Translations under genes and position numbers: made by a program
Notes under the pieces: generated by a model
Told to the model about the DNA's origin: nothing
The model's input: only the letters and a program-made list of their open reading frames with translations
Databases searched by the model: none
Part shown: piece by piece, positions 33,801 through 45,683 of the stretch
Layout of the letters: the number at the start of each line of letters is the position of its first letter
Numbering within the stretch: the first letter of the stretch is position 1
NCBI GenBank assembly: GCA_030015575.1
Contig: JASDDO010000008.1
Span: 82,871,965 to 82,935,964 of the forward strand
Length of the DNA stretch: 64,000 nucleotides
Source: Agapanthus africanus
Taxonomy: Eukaryota; Streptophyta; Magnoliopsida; Asparagales; Amaryllidaceae
Direction of reading: 5' to 3'

Positions 33801-34873
33801 ACACTAAACGAGTTTAGTGTAGTCAAAGCGTAGAATGTGAGGGTAAGAAAACGTCAATGATGAAAGGTAAGGATGGAAGATGGGTGAAATGGGATTATAG
33901 TGACAAAGGGCATATTTTTGTAAAAAAAATTTGTTTTGTGTTTTTGTTTTAGAATTTTTTTTATTTATAAAGATTTTTGCAAAAATGTGTACGGACTCAC
34001 GGCGTAACAATCACAGTTTAAAATATGCACAATCAAACTTAGAGCTAGGGTCTTCTAAGTCCACTAGACTGCTCCTAACTGTTCCAAACTGACAAGTTGT
34101 GAAATATCCCTCAAATTGTCTCTTCACCGCCAATTGTGGCCAGGTAAGCACAAAATGAAGAAAGGAGGGTTCCGCTCACGAATCACTGTGAGACGGGCCT
34201 TTAAAATTACCTTTCTCACTTGTCTAGCCTAGGCACCACAAAGTCAGGTTTAGATAAACGACTGAATTCCCACAACCTTTCTCTGTCCTAATGAGCACGA
34301 CAGTCCTTAATTGGCTGAGTCTAAACCTGACTCAAGAGTGATTTTTGAGGTCTTAGGAAGGATAATGAAATCCCCACCCAATCTTAATTGGTGTTATAGC
34401 CCCTTAGATTCCGTATTAATTATGCAAAGCAATAACACACAATTTTTTTTTATTTGCGGCGCAAAGAATCCTGCACAAAAACAATTTGTTGGAGAGGAAG
34501 AAGAGGTTGCTGTGCAAAGAATCCTGTAGGAAAAATTATTCAGTAGAGTGCAGAGGAGAGGAGATGAGAATTGAGATACTTACAGAGAAAAGTGTGTCGC
34601 TGACGTCAGCAGTTGACCGCGGTTCCGCGGCTATTCTGAAGGTTGACGTTGTCAAATTTGTTCCCTGTGCTGAATTGGTTCTCCTCTTTCTGTTTAGATT
34701 CCCTGTTTCTGGATTTGTTCACTGAGTTTGCTCCAGATCTGAATCAGAATTTGCTCCAAGCCAGCACACTCGCACAAAAAACCAATCAAAAATTACAAGA
34801 TGATTTTTTTATATTTTTAATTTTTATATTTTTTTAATTAACCCGAAATTACACAAAGAATTAAACTACCGTC
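33801..34873 (-). other. Athila 5' leader
   Basis: 1.07 kb between PBS and gag. No frame with recognisable product. It contains CCGCGGTTCCGCGG (34617-34630), next to TGACGTCA (34601-34608). Confidence 0.6.
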
Positions 34874-34891
34874 TCCCCGGCAACAGCGTCA
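34874..34891 (-). other. Athila primer-binding site
   Basis: The minus strand reads LTR end ...CCAATCA, AA, then TGACGCTGTTGCCGGGGA. It differs at two positions from the TGGCGCCGTTGCCGGGGA that is characteristic of Athila/Tat elements. Confidence 0.85.
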
Positions 34892-34893
34892 TT

Positions 34894-36336
34894 TGATTGG
34901 TAGAGATTTTCTGTGTTTAAGTTTACCGCAATCAAGACGGTGTCTCTTGGTAGCTAGCCGGTTGAGTATGGGTCGATCCACAAGGAGATGAAATCTTTTT
35001 CTATGTTTTAACGAGTTAAGTCCGGTAATTGGATAGGTTTTGCTTTAAGATCTATGAATGAGAATAAGTTGATAAAAAGCTTGCTAGGGTTAGGATTAGG
35101 TTAGTTCGAGATAGGGGTCTTCTCACATCTTTCCATGCCTTAGTTATGAATATAGGTGTTAGGGTAATAGGCAACAACGGGGATTAGCACGACTAGGAAG
35201 AAACTTACAAGTCTAAGCTAGGCTTTCCATGCTTAGTTTCTTCCTTTTGGTCCTTATCCGTCCGTTCTTGGCTCTTAGCCCTAAGCTCCAGTTAATTCAA
35301 CCACAACCGGTCTAACTAGAGAATCACCACTATCATGTAGGATAGGATGCCGTAGTGAGCGGATTGAGGTTGAAATAAAGGGAGTCCGTATTTAAAATTA
35401 TTGGGCAAAGAAAGAAGTGAGAGAGATTTCCTTCTCTCAAACCTTCCTTCTCCTACCCTAACAAGTGAGGAATTACTCACTCATTAAAATATTTAAAATA
35501 AAGATCAAGATAAGAAATTGCAGATTAATTCTACCACTAAATTAACAATTAAAAATTTAGAGGTATTTAAAGTACGATAAAAAGAATACGAGATAAATAA
35601 AAAAAAGACTTACTTTATTGATGACCTCTCAAAAACGCATTACAATGGAATTTAAATTTTTAGATCTAGAAATTAAAAAGTGGCATAAAAAATAAAGAGA
35701 GGCATGACTTCATTTGGCTTTGAACTCTCCTATTTATAGATAGGAAAAACCCTAGGTTTACATTCTGATTCATACATGAAATTACAAAACAACCCCAAAA
35801 ACCAAGTCAAAGCACCGATACTGCCACCGACACGTGCAGAGCACGGCCGCGGAACCGCGGCAGATGTGCCTGTTTGGCCGCGGTTCCGCGGCCATTTGGT
35901 GGTCTTGTGTGATCAATTTTTAAGGGATTCTTTCTGTTGCTTTTATCTTCTCTTTGGAACACTTGGTTTCTCAAAAACCCTTCAGTTCTCTTCCAGATTT
36001 CAAACAGTGCAAAATGATGTGGACTTTTGCCTTTAGCTCCGCGTTGAAGTCTTGGATCTTGTGCTGCCCTTGTGCTTTGTGCATTGAAATACTCAATGAT
36101 TTTCCATTTGTTCCTTGAACTGGTAGGCGGTATTATATCGATAGTGTGCGGAAACCCGTATTTCTCTTTTTTTTGGTCGTAGTCCGACATTTGTTGCGAC
36201 TTTTCATGAATTTCACTGTAAAGAGCTGAGAGTCTGTAACCTGCAACTATTTAGCAGACATGGATCAAAAGTACCTACTTATATGCAATGTGATTAAGAA
36301 TGGACGGTATAAAAATGCAAAAATCTGATATGAACA
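34894..36336 (-). mobile_element. Athila 5' LTR (1.44 kb)
   Basis: The minus strand starts TGTTCATATCAG at 36336 and ends ...CCAATCA at 34894. It is followed on the right by ACGAA (36337-36341), the same 5 bp that flank the solo copy, so both derive from one insertion. It has two tight palindromes, GCCGCGGAACCGCGGC (35846-35861) and GGCCGCGGTTCCGCGGCC (35876-35893). Confidence 0.92.
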
Positions 36337-37180
36337 ACGAACCATAATATGGTAGAATACTTTGCATTCTCATAAATTGGTCTTCTAGCATTATTCATGA
36401 ACTTTTCATACTTATCCACATGCGGTCCTTGACCGGAAGGAATGTCATCTTCGGTAGGAATGCTATCACCTAGGGCAGCCTCTACCATATCCTCCATTTC
36501 TTCTCCTGGAAAGAAGTTATCGTCTCCTTCTTCTTCTGCCGCATTACCGTCTTCTCCTTTTTCTTCTGTCGCATTATTGTCTTCTTCTTGTCCTTCTCCA
36601 TGATATAGCCAAGTTGTATAAAATCTAGTAAAACCATATTTAACGATGTGAAGCTATACGATTTCTACCTTATGCCAGAACTTATTCCCACATCTATCGC
36701 ACGGGCAGAGAATCATCTCTAACACGATCTTATTATGTGCGCGTGCAAATTCAATGAAAGCAGCAATTCTTGTGACAAACATAGATTACATGCGTTGTTG
36801 CCAATCCACGTACATCCAGTTCTTAACTCTGATGTACTCATGGGCCATGTTAGACTATATAACATTTAAATTGTAGGTTATGGTGACTATATTGAGAAAT
36901 CTAAGAACGAGATGGTTATTGACAAAAAAGAAAATCCGTAGAGGCAAGTTTGTCGTTGAAAAGAATAAATTATCGATAAACAAAGTTAGATTGAAGATAC
37001 CCAAGTATGGGTTGTATTCTATGTATGTGTGTTTCAATTTATGATTTCGCTTAAGTGTAGGGTTGTTAGTATGTATGTGCTTTGTGTGTGCGTTTGTTAT
37101 GTATTCGTGTTGTATGTGTGTATTTCGGCTGTCGGGGGCAAGGCTTCTATCCCATTAAGAATGTATAGAGCAGACACCCA

Positions 37181-37378
37181 TTCACTTGTGCTTTCATCCG
37201 TTTCGAGTAAATTTCAGCAGCACCTCCCCGCTGTTCTCCGAGTACACTGTAATAGAAAAGATAATCATTTCAATGATGTGAACAATGTTGAAATGATCAT
37301 CTAATCTATCTTTGTACACGGTGAACTAGCGGAAAAGAACCGACGAAATAACTCGAAACGAATGAAAACACAAGTGAA
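37181..37378. repeat. Long imperfect hairpin in CACTA 5' region, copy 2
   Basis: Same foldback as 20495-20693. Arms 37181-37273 and 37288-37378, with several substitutions spread over both arms. Confidence 0.83.
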
Positions 37379-37800
37379 TACAGGTGTTTGCTTTATATAT
37401 TCCTAACTTGTCCACACTGGATAAATCTATCGATTATCATACGATTGAATCTTCTCGTCACATAGACTATACGACGGTTGTTAGTACCGAACTATACCGT
37501 CCGATATTTAACAACCTTCGTATAGTTCTATGTAACGACGAACATCGAACGTATGTTAACCGATTAACGGGGACTAAGTCGCGCTTTGATTTTCACATAT
37601 GAGTATCGATGAGAATATGAAAGTTTCATATTATCATCGAGTATCATATATTGATTTTAACTTGAACATTTAACTTAAATAGGTTTTACGTTTACGTTTC
37701 GTTTTTAAGGGTTCGAAGTTTTAAGTTTAAGGTAAATTTTTCTTGCGTTTACGGTAAAATTTTACATTTACGTTATCATCGAGTATCCTATTGAAGAAAC

Positions 37801-38330
37801 TAGTGCACCCTAAACCTTAACCCTAATGAACCCAAATTAACCCTAATCATCATCCTAACTCAAATTATCCCTAATTAACCCAAAATTAACCTAATTAACC
37901 CAAATTAACCTAATTAACCCTAATCAACCTAATTAACCCAAATTAACCCTAATCATGTCCCTAACTCAAATTATCCCTAATTAACCCAAAATTAAGCTAA
38001 TTAAACCAAATTAACCCTAATCAACACCCTAACACAAATACACTCTATTTTATAATTAACCCAAATTAACCCTAGCCCAAACCCCAACCCCAACCCAAAT
38101 TAACTTAACCCTAATCATCACCCAAACCCCAACCAAAATTAACGCTAGCCCAAACCAAATTTAACCCTAATTAATCTAATTAACCATAACCCTAACCCTA
38201 ATCATCACCAACCCTATTTTACCTAATTAACCCTAACGCTAACCCTAAACCGAACCCTAACCCTACCTAATTAACCCTCACCCTCACCCTAACCCTAATT
38301 AACCCCCAATTAACCCGGAAATAGCTATAA
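37801..38330. repeat. Degenerate CCCTAA/TTAACCC tract, copy 2
   Basis: As in copy 1 but about 110 bp longer, because the CTAATTAACCCAAATTAACC-type block is repeated (37860-37985). Confidence 0.8.
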
Positions 38331-38816
38331 TCCTAACCCTAAAATCAACAATAACACAAAAAGCATAATTATAAGTTCAAAATAGAAATTAACTCACCTT
38401 AGTAGTAGTTTTGCCGGCGGCAAAGAGCTCGACGAGGTGGAGGAGGCCGGGGATTCTACTGTCGACGAGACTGTGGTGGCGGCAAAGAGCTCGATGAGCT
38501 CGCACCGAGACTGTGGTGCGACCAACGACGATGAGGAAGTCGACGGGTGTGGTGGCGATGAGGCGCATGCGGGAATCGATCGCGGGAGTTAGGAAATTTT
38601 GGGGACAATGGGGAAATTACCGAGCTTTATTTTTTTTATAAATAGCTCTTTGTTGCCCCTATAGATTTATCCGTAGGGATTTTTTTTGCGGCTCCGTAGG
38701 GCCAAATAAAATATTACAATTTATTATTTTTTACTTAATCCGTAGGGCACCGTAGGGAAAACCGATGACCCTACGGATTCCTATCTCTGTAGGGGCAATC
38801 CCTTATTGTAGTAGTG

Positions 38817-40091
38817 CTTGTCTAAAACTATAGAAGTCATTATAAGTAAACAGAATATAGTACGAGTACCAACCCCCTGTCCTAATGGATATCGGACAAC
38901 ATACAATAGTTTGTATAAGTCCTCTGAGTTAATAACTCAAATCTTATGCATCGTAGGTTGAAAACTGTGTTATGGTTAAGAAGAATTACACCATTGTTGA
39001 ATGTACCTTACCTAACCATCAACTGATATAAATAAATGTCATAAACATAATTTCAAAAAGTTATATGTCAATTTATAAATAAACGTACAGATATATCAGT
39101 ATGAAATTGATGCATAACAACGGATATTCAAAACCAAAAATTTGCCATTAGGCAAAACCCAGATGGTTTCTTCAAATCTCACCAATTCTAAAGAATTCTG
39201 ATATATTGAGAATCTAATCACCCAATTCCCAATATTCTACTCCCACTCAGTATCTGTAACGCCAAACAGATGTGAAAATCAAGTCTGGTAAATACATACC
39301 ATGGAGTCAGAATCTAATTGGGAAAACGGTTTTCAATTAACACCGCACAGTAAAACAGAAACTTGAAAATGTTTCGAAGGGGTGGCCGGGTATTCCTGGT
39401 AATGTCTCTTCCACTATCCAGATTCATGACAGTAGTCGCAATTTCTTTGTCCTTACCCCAATCCCTATATATGTCTTTACTTCTTACCTTTTGTACACCA
39501 TACTTAGGCTAATTGGTTTTCTTCCTTCCCTATCTTTCAGCACCAGCCTAAGATTTGTAAGAAGACTATCCAATAAGCATAATAGGTTTACTCTCCTAAT
39601 ATTAGGAGCTCTCGCAACCTGAGAGAAGGTAAAAATAAAAGACAACCGAATAATCCTATTCAATTACTCCAGAACCGGAATCAATTCTCGAACAGAAACA
39701 AGTTTCTTCGAGTTCGTATGTAATTATATGATGGTGTAAGTCGATGTCGTGCATCCCGCGGGTTCACGGGGAGGCGAAATACACAAAAAACGATTTTTGC
39801 AAAGCTCGCAACACCGACTTAAACTCCGGGATCTTTACGAAACCTTTACTAGAAAACTACTTGGAGGTTTAACTACTATGAAGAGCTTTTATACCTCCAT
39901 GTACAAGTCCTTCAGGTCTTCTTATCCTCTTCTTGAGCTCCTCAAGTGTATGGATCGCGCTTGCAACACCGGTCTCCTCGCGTCAAAGACGATTCACCCG
40001 AGAGTATGTACTTCAGCTCCAACCTCTAAACCGAGGTAACTAGGGTATCTACTTTGCTAAGTTAAGTAGCCTAGAAGATGTAGAGAATGAT
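38817..40091. other. Unassigned flank, copy 2
   Basis: Partner of 22055-23328. It ends in ATGAT (40087-40091), the target duplication of the LARD. No gene recognised; the 96-residue plus frame 39749-40039 has no known motif. Confidence 0.45.
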
Positions 40092-41475
40092 TGTAATATT
40101 TCAGAAAATATAAAATATTATTTTTGGAATTTAATATTAAAATAATATATTTCGCGAAAACTACCTGATTTGCGAAATTGGGGTTTTCATAAAATGGTAT
40201 AAATATATACCAATATTTGTGAAATAATTGGAGATTAAAATGATTTATTCATTTAAAAATAAATATATTGGATTTGAAATTTTTATAATTAATTAGATGC
40301 AGTTTAAATAAAAATTGATTAGTGCATTACTAATCGCGGTTAAGCCAAATCCGTGTTTCTACATTTTTCATGGCTAGTGCACCATGTCATTTTGCATTTT
40401 GCTGCATGTTGTTTCATTTGTGTTGTTCTATTGGTATTATATGAATTATTGTGGCAAAGAAAATGAGAAGACAAGAGAGAATTATTGGAGAGAGAGAGTG
40501 TAAGGCATGGCCTTGTGAGAGGGTGAGAATAAGAGAGAGGGGGGGCTGCCATCTTTCCTCCCCCATTGTTTTTCCATCACCTCCTTCATCCTCATACTCC
40601 CTCCATGGATCACCTCAAAAACTATGCCAAAACCCTATACTCCCTTCATTAAAAATGATCCCCACCTCTCTACAAGCCCATTGGACCTTTCAAAGTTGGA
40701 TTTTGAAGACTTTGAGCAACTTAAGAAAATTCTTGAATTGCCAAATGAGGTATTTCCTACACCATTAGCTTAGTAATTTAGTTTCTTTAGTTTATATTTT
40801 AGTTTAGAAATGGCTTAGTGAGGATTAGTGATGTTTGGAAATTCCAAGAGAGGGTTTGGGTGATTGTGTAGACTTGTGTTATGTAGTGGATGTTTATAAG
40901 TCCTTATTGTTGATTTTATGGCATAGAACATTGAATAGAAACCAAAATACGGACTTAGGAGTTTCCCCGTGTTGGTTTTGTGAAGTTATGTTAGCCTACA
41001 GGGTATCTGGACCTATCTGGGGCATTTTAAAGAAAATCTAGCAAGTCCATTGACCTAGGCGAACGACCAGAAGACCACCACCCAAGTTCGAACCAATTCT
41101 AACCTATTAAGGCCGGCGAGCTCGGATATATTGGCATTGTCGCCGGATTTCTTGTGGTGTCTAGGGTTGGGTTTTTGGCTGTAGCTCCTAATCTCTATAA
41201 ACAACCCCCTATACTTACTTGGTTTGTCCCAATTAACCTGAGCTAAAATCTGGGAGCTGTTGTGAGTGTTTTGGGAAAAGTTTTCCGAGGTTTGAATGCT
41301 TGGTTTTGATATTTGGATTTGTATTTGTTTGTTGGGCGTTTGTACGTCAACAACAAGGGTTGTTTGATTGTTTTTATATACGTAAGCTATGGGTTCTAAC
41401 CTATAGGCAATTCGTGTGCCGTATCGGTTTTCGGACATTGATTTTAATAGCATTTCGATTGTGTATTGATTGTAG

Positions 41476-41540
41476 GTACCTTCGCGTGGATTCCGAGATG
41501 ACGAAGCACATCGACTACGGCTGAACAGGGAGTTCCATAG
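41476..41540 (+). other. Exon-like block in LARD LTR A
   Basis: 65 nt preceded by GTATTGATTGTAG and followed by GTGAGTAGATTTATATCTAC. It begins GTACCTTCGCGTGGATTCCG. The distance to the next acceptor-like site (TTCTTGCAG, 43158-43166) is about 1.6 kb. Confidence 0.55.
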
Positions 41541-42476
41541 GTGAGTAGATTTATATCTACCGGGGAAGTCGGGTGGATGGCGTATACCACCCCCGCAAAT
41601 TTTAATATGAAATGTGAATGTGAATCGCAATATATAGACATCGTGCAAGAGAATAAGTATGAGATTTATAGTAGCATGATATGAGATCGATAAATACGAC
41701 ATGAGATTAATAAGATAGAATGTATATGTAAGATGACTTGATATGAGATATTGATGTGATGAAAAGAGTATACGATGAGATATGATGACTTGGTTTGATA
41801 TGTCGTTATACGGATGCCAGTCGATATGAGATAATTGATACCTTTGTCGGTCCCATGATATGAGATTGATACGGATGCGACCTGAGATATAGGTATACAT
41901 ATATAATTATTGCGAATGATGAGTGATATGCCGTACAAGACTTTAGATCCGTGCGTGATGTTGTGAGGATGGATTGTCGACTGATAGATTCATCGACTCA
42001 GATGTGTTATAGATATGTATACCTTATAGCGTTGCGCTTACGATGTACCTTATGCTACATCCATGATATTCTCATTGCATTACATATACCTGTGCTACTA
42101 TACCTACACCATTATCGATGATGCGTATGTTACACTTATACAGATTGATCGGCTTACACACTTTCATCATCGATAATTGCTATGTCACTACACAGTAGAA
42201 TTGCTACATCATGCTATGATTCTAAATTGCTCAGTACTGTCACATGACTCGTTAGCATGATAGACTTGCTATGCTCACATCATTATACTATGCCGCATGA
42301 TATACTTGATATGCTCACATTTTTGTTCTATATTTGCATACATCATGCTTTACGATTATATGCATTGAGATGCCGTTTTCATGAGATTCTGGATTTGAGA
42401 ACCGTGGTTATATTTCAAAAGAATGTATGTATTATTTTAAAAATCCGGTTTCTATTGATATGATATTTTCGAGACA

Positions 42477-42562
42477 TCCACCATGAGTTTTCTCGGTTCT
42501 GAGATTGGTATGTAAAACCCGATTCAAGAAGCGGTAGGCACCGTCTGCGGGTACATGGTGGA
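42477..42562 (+). repeat. Conserved stem TCCACCATG/CATGGTGGA
   Basis: TCCACCATG (42477-42485) and CATGGTGGA (42554-42562), about 70 nt apart. The pair is conserved in LTRs C (25863, 25941), B (49560, 49637) and D (57587, 57664), and imperfectly in the Tekay LTR (12050, 11972). Confidence 0.8.
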
Positions 42563-42768
42563 CCCGGTGAGGTACCCCGGGACAAGAAGACTCGTATAGT
42601 TAGGCTATGAGCCTGGTAGGGGAGCACTACCTACCGGTGATATCTTTGGACTCGGCGGTTATCCGGAGGATACCGACCGGAGTCGTGAGATGGATATGAA
42701 GGCCGACCAGAGTATGCGGCGCCTGAGGGTCGATCTGAGGATGCGGCTCTTGAGATATGAGGATTTAC

Positions 42769-42937
42769 GTGTCGATGCTGGACACGGGTTTCATGATATT
42801 TTGAGTGTCGGTGTTGGACACTTAGGTTCCATGATTTGATGTGTCATTGATGGACACACGTTGGTTGTTATCCTCATATATACATGCCTTTGCTTTCATG
42901 ATGTTTCCATGATGTTGTTTGTGTCATTAATGGACAC
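42769..42937 (+). repeat. Four GTGTC-N7-GACAC stem-loops in LTR A
   Basis: 42769-42785 (loop GATGCTG), 42804-42822 (AGTGTC, loop GGTGTTG), 42841-42857 (ATTGATG) and 42921-42937 (ATTAATG). The loop is always 7 nt. LTRs B (about 49850-50025) and C (about 26150-26320, partly mutated) carry the same series, and the Tekay LTR has at least two on its strand. Confidence 0.85.
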
Positions 42938-43815
42938 GTGGATGATATCCACCTTCATACATGCATATGTTTCAGATGTTGATTGTATACATCATTGGCA
43001 TTGATTATATTGTTGACATATACGCATATACGGTCACCCTAGATATCATAGTATTACCTTCATGATATAGTTGACCTAGGATTCGTTGTTTTATTCGATT
43101 TCTACCTGCTAATGTTTTCTACTCACGAGTTGGCAACTCACCCCCGTTGTACCACAGTTCTTGCAGGTTTGACCGCATGGATCAGTAGCGGTATCGTTGG
43201 CACACTGCTTACTTTCGGGTGATTTGATATGGTAGGTGGGACATATTGGATCGTGCCCGCTATTGTATTTATTATTCCTATTGTGTCTAGTCAACTCCAT
43301 CTATCAGAAACTAGTATTTGTATAAGTAGCTAGACTTGTAGTGCGAGACTTAGAGCAATGGGTTATATGTTCGCTTGGTGGGTTTGATGTCTTGCTTTAT
43401 TCATTATCCTTTGTGCTGATCTTCGTCGTTGGGTGTCGTATACATATATTGTTGACTTGCGTGGTTGTGATTCCGCCGTTTGGCGAAGAGCTAGCTCCCT
43501 CTTGGGGATGCCTTTTATATATCGTGTATATGTGGTTTTGGATCAAAATATACAAGGGAGGTGCTGCCCAAATTTTTAAAAGACAAAACATGTTTTTCAA
43601 TTAGTAAAATGCACTTGCATTTTTCATGTTCTATTATCTATGCATTTAAGAAAACATTTGATTTCATCATACCATTATTTCAAAACTTCACCTCTTTTAT
43701 TTTCTTTAAAAAGTTTAGATTTCTGGGCTTCGGCTTACTTAATTTACGTTACGCCTTTAGACGTTGCGTGATTTAAGTGCCAGTCACGAACTAAATTTTC
43801 GGGTCATGACAAAGT

Positions 43816-43829
43816 TGATATCAAAGCGC
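43816..43829 (+). other. LARD primer-binding site
   Basis: After LTR end TGACA and AAGT comes TGATATCAAAGCGC, a tRNA-iMet PBS with two to three substitutions relative to TGGTATCAGAGC. Confidence 0.85.
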
Positions 43830-45683
43830 TAGATTTAACCTTGGTTCGAGTTTAGGTTTGACTATGTGGAGTCTGGGGCGTAATTTATTTCGGAACTTAG
43901 GCTTGACTTTACGGAACTTAGACTTAAACATGGGGGTATTAAACCCGAACTTTTGTTACATAGGTTGATCCTGATTGATGGAGTAGGTAACCAAGTAGAG
44001 TGACGTACCGTACATATGTTCCGCGGCATACTTATGATACGATAGTCCGCTTAAGTGACCTTAGAATGTATTTATCTTGAGATCTGTGATTCTCTTTGTT
44101 CCCATGATCATATATCCATTTGAGATCCTTGATTATATTTGTTCCAATGATCATACTCGCATTGATTCCGTTCTTCCTTATGATCATGTGTCCATTCTGG
44201 ATCTGTTGATTCATTTCGTTCCTTTGATCTATCTTCATTGATACTTGCTTGAGGTTCCTGTCACCATGGTTTGAGCGCAGATTGAGCTGCTACTAGTGAT
44301 GCGGTCAGGGCGAGCTCGTTGTGGACGAGGATTGACCATCGTATTTTCTGGTGACATGGGAACGTATCGATTTAGTGCTTGTGTTGTGACCTCTCGTTTG
44401 AGGCGAGTGTTCGGTTTTGCACCGGATGATTGGGTCACTGATAGAGGCTGTCTGTTGTGAGAGGACTATTAATGTACAGCCTACCTCATAGATCGTGATG
44501 TTGTCTACTGTGTAGACAGATGACCCAGCCATTGCTGAGATTGATGGGATGTCGCTTCCAGAGATTATGAGCCGAGACCACTGGAGCTTTCAGACAGAGA
44601 TGTGATAGAGGACCTCTAGTCCATCTTGAATTGTGAGACGAAGATGATTCGTCCGATTTGATGCGCCGACGCAGGCTCAGTTGAGTTGAAGATTTACAGT
44701 GTGGAGAAACTTACTCAGATCTAGAGTAGATCGACCCAGAGAGAACGTTGTTCGTTGGATCCTCCAATAAGTGATCAGTAAGTGGACCAGTTTCAGATAG
44801 AAGGACCCCACCCAGATGTGTTGTGAGTTGATCGAGAACGGACGAATATAGAGTATTCCTCCGATGGTTGGGACGAGTTCCCGAGGACGTGTTCGACTAG
44901 ATATCTTCTACATAGGGATGAAGATACCGAGTTCATAATTTCTAGTTCGTGTGAGAGACTCCGGATTGACTGTAGCCGAGAACAATTGCAGTACGCAGAT
45001 AGCATGACGTGACGTCGAAGTGGGCGATAATAACGACGAGTGGAACAAGAGGTTCGTGCGAGATGTTAGCCAGCTGTTGTTACTCCCCATTGAGATTAGA
45101 GATCGGATATGTATACAGAGGCGTTGGGATGGCCAGTTTCCGAGGAAATGCTGTGCTGAGAACGCAGATGTCCAGAAAACGAGAAAAGATTATGCAAGAG
45201 TACCAGCCTCCGTATAGTTCGGCATAGGGGAGATTGGAAGAGACCTTGAGCAGGTTCCTTCCAGGACACTGCTGCGATAATACTTGCACCCAGGATCAGT
45301 TGTTTCACGTGTATTCAGAGGGCCAGAGGCCGACGCCAGTGACATGCTGCTTTACGAGTGGTCATGCTAATTGGCTGAAAGATGACCAGAAGAGTGTCAG
45401 AGCGGAATTGTTTCCGTTAGTACACCTGATCGGGCCGACGAGCCGATGGATTGCAAGATTGGTAATCCACAGAGAAACGAGAACCCAGAGATAGAGGATG
45501 CCAGACCGTGAGCAGGATGCAAGCGGATGTTCTTGCTCTGCCAGTTTTGGGCGCACCGATATATTTTCGACATTGAAAGAGGTGTACCTCAATGTCATTA
45601 ATTGCGAATTGTGTTTGTGATCCGTGTATCACGCTTATATCGCTTGGATTTGAGTTTCGATGATTGGGTTTCATGATATTCTT
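43830..45683 (+). other. LARD interior, first part
   Basis: No open frame of length and no gag or pol motif. It aligns in patches with the interior of the second long-LTR element (58771-60570): for example GACTATGTGGAGTCT, GAGTGACGTACCGT, GTTCCGCGGCATACTTA, GATGATTGGGTCACTGATAG and GACCCAGGATC-type blocks. Some blocks match the gag start region of Tekay. The order is kept, but frames are not. Confidence 0.7.

Larger units (their letters stand above)
26550..36336 (-). mobile_element. Athila-type Ty3/gypsy element, 3' end lost
   Basis: Minus-strand element with 5' LTR (34894-36336), PBS of the Athila/Tat type, gag, protease, RT, RNase H, integrase and a downstream env-position ORF. The 3' UTR and 3' LTR are missing because the sequence breaks at 26549/26550 into a LARD LTR. 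RT motifs (FLDGYSGYNQIPIAEKDQDK, FAYRRMPFGLCNAPATFQRC) and the extra ORF after integrase are typical of Athila. Coding is degenerate with several stops, so it is not autonomous. Confidence 0.9.
36342..38816 (-). pseudogene. CACTA 5' half, copy 2
   Basis: Second copy of the CACTA 5' region: acidic segment with VEAALGDSIPTEDDIPSGQG and KFMNNARRPIYENAKYSTIL (36497-36342), a decayed transposase-associated domain (36850-36660), the long hairpin, the CCCTAA tract, the candidate first exon with its donor (about 38610-38395) and the terminus CACTACTACAATAAGGG (38816). The TNP2 and later exons are not attached, because the left neighbour is the Athila LTR, so this is an orphan half. Confidence 0.87.
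34894..43167 (+). repeat. Duplicated segment, unit 2 (8.3 kb)
   Basis: Collinear partner of 18084-26549. Private differences: no 30-bp foldback, fewer acidic repeat units, a longer CCCTAA tract, a missing piece of the subterminal repeats, and a roughly 120-bp deletion in LARD LTR A at about 41605. Confidence 0.85.
40092..43811 (+). mobile_element. LARD 5' LTR (LTR A)
   Basis: Starts TGTAATATTTCAG and ends GGGTCATGACA, 3,720 bp. It is shorter than LTR B mainly by a roughly 120-bp deletion at about 41605, where CCCGCAAATTTTA joins ATATGAAATGTG. LTR C retains that stretch, so the deletion came after the duplication. Confidence 0.92.
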
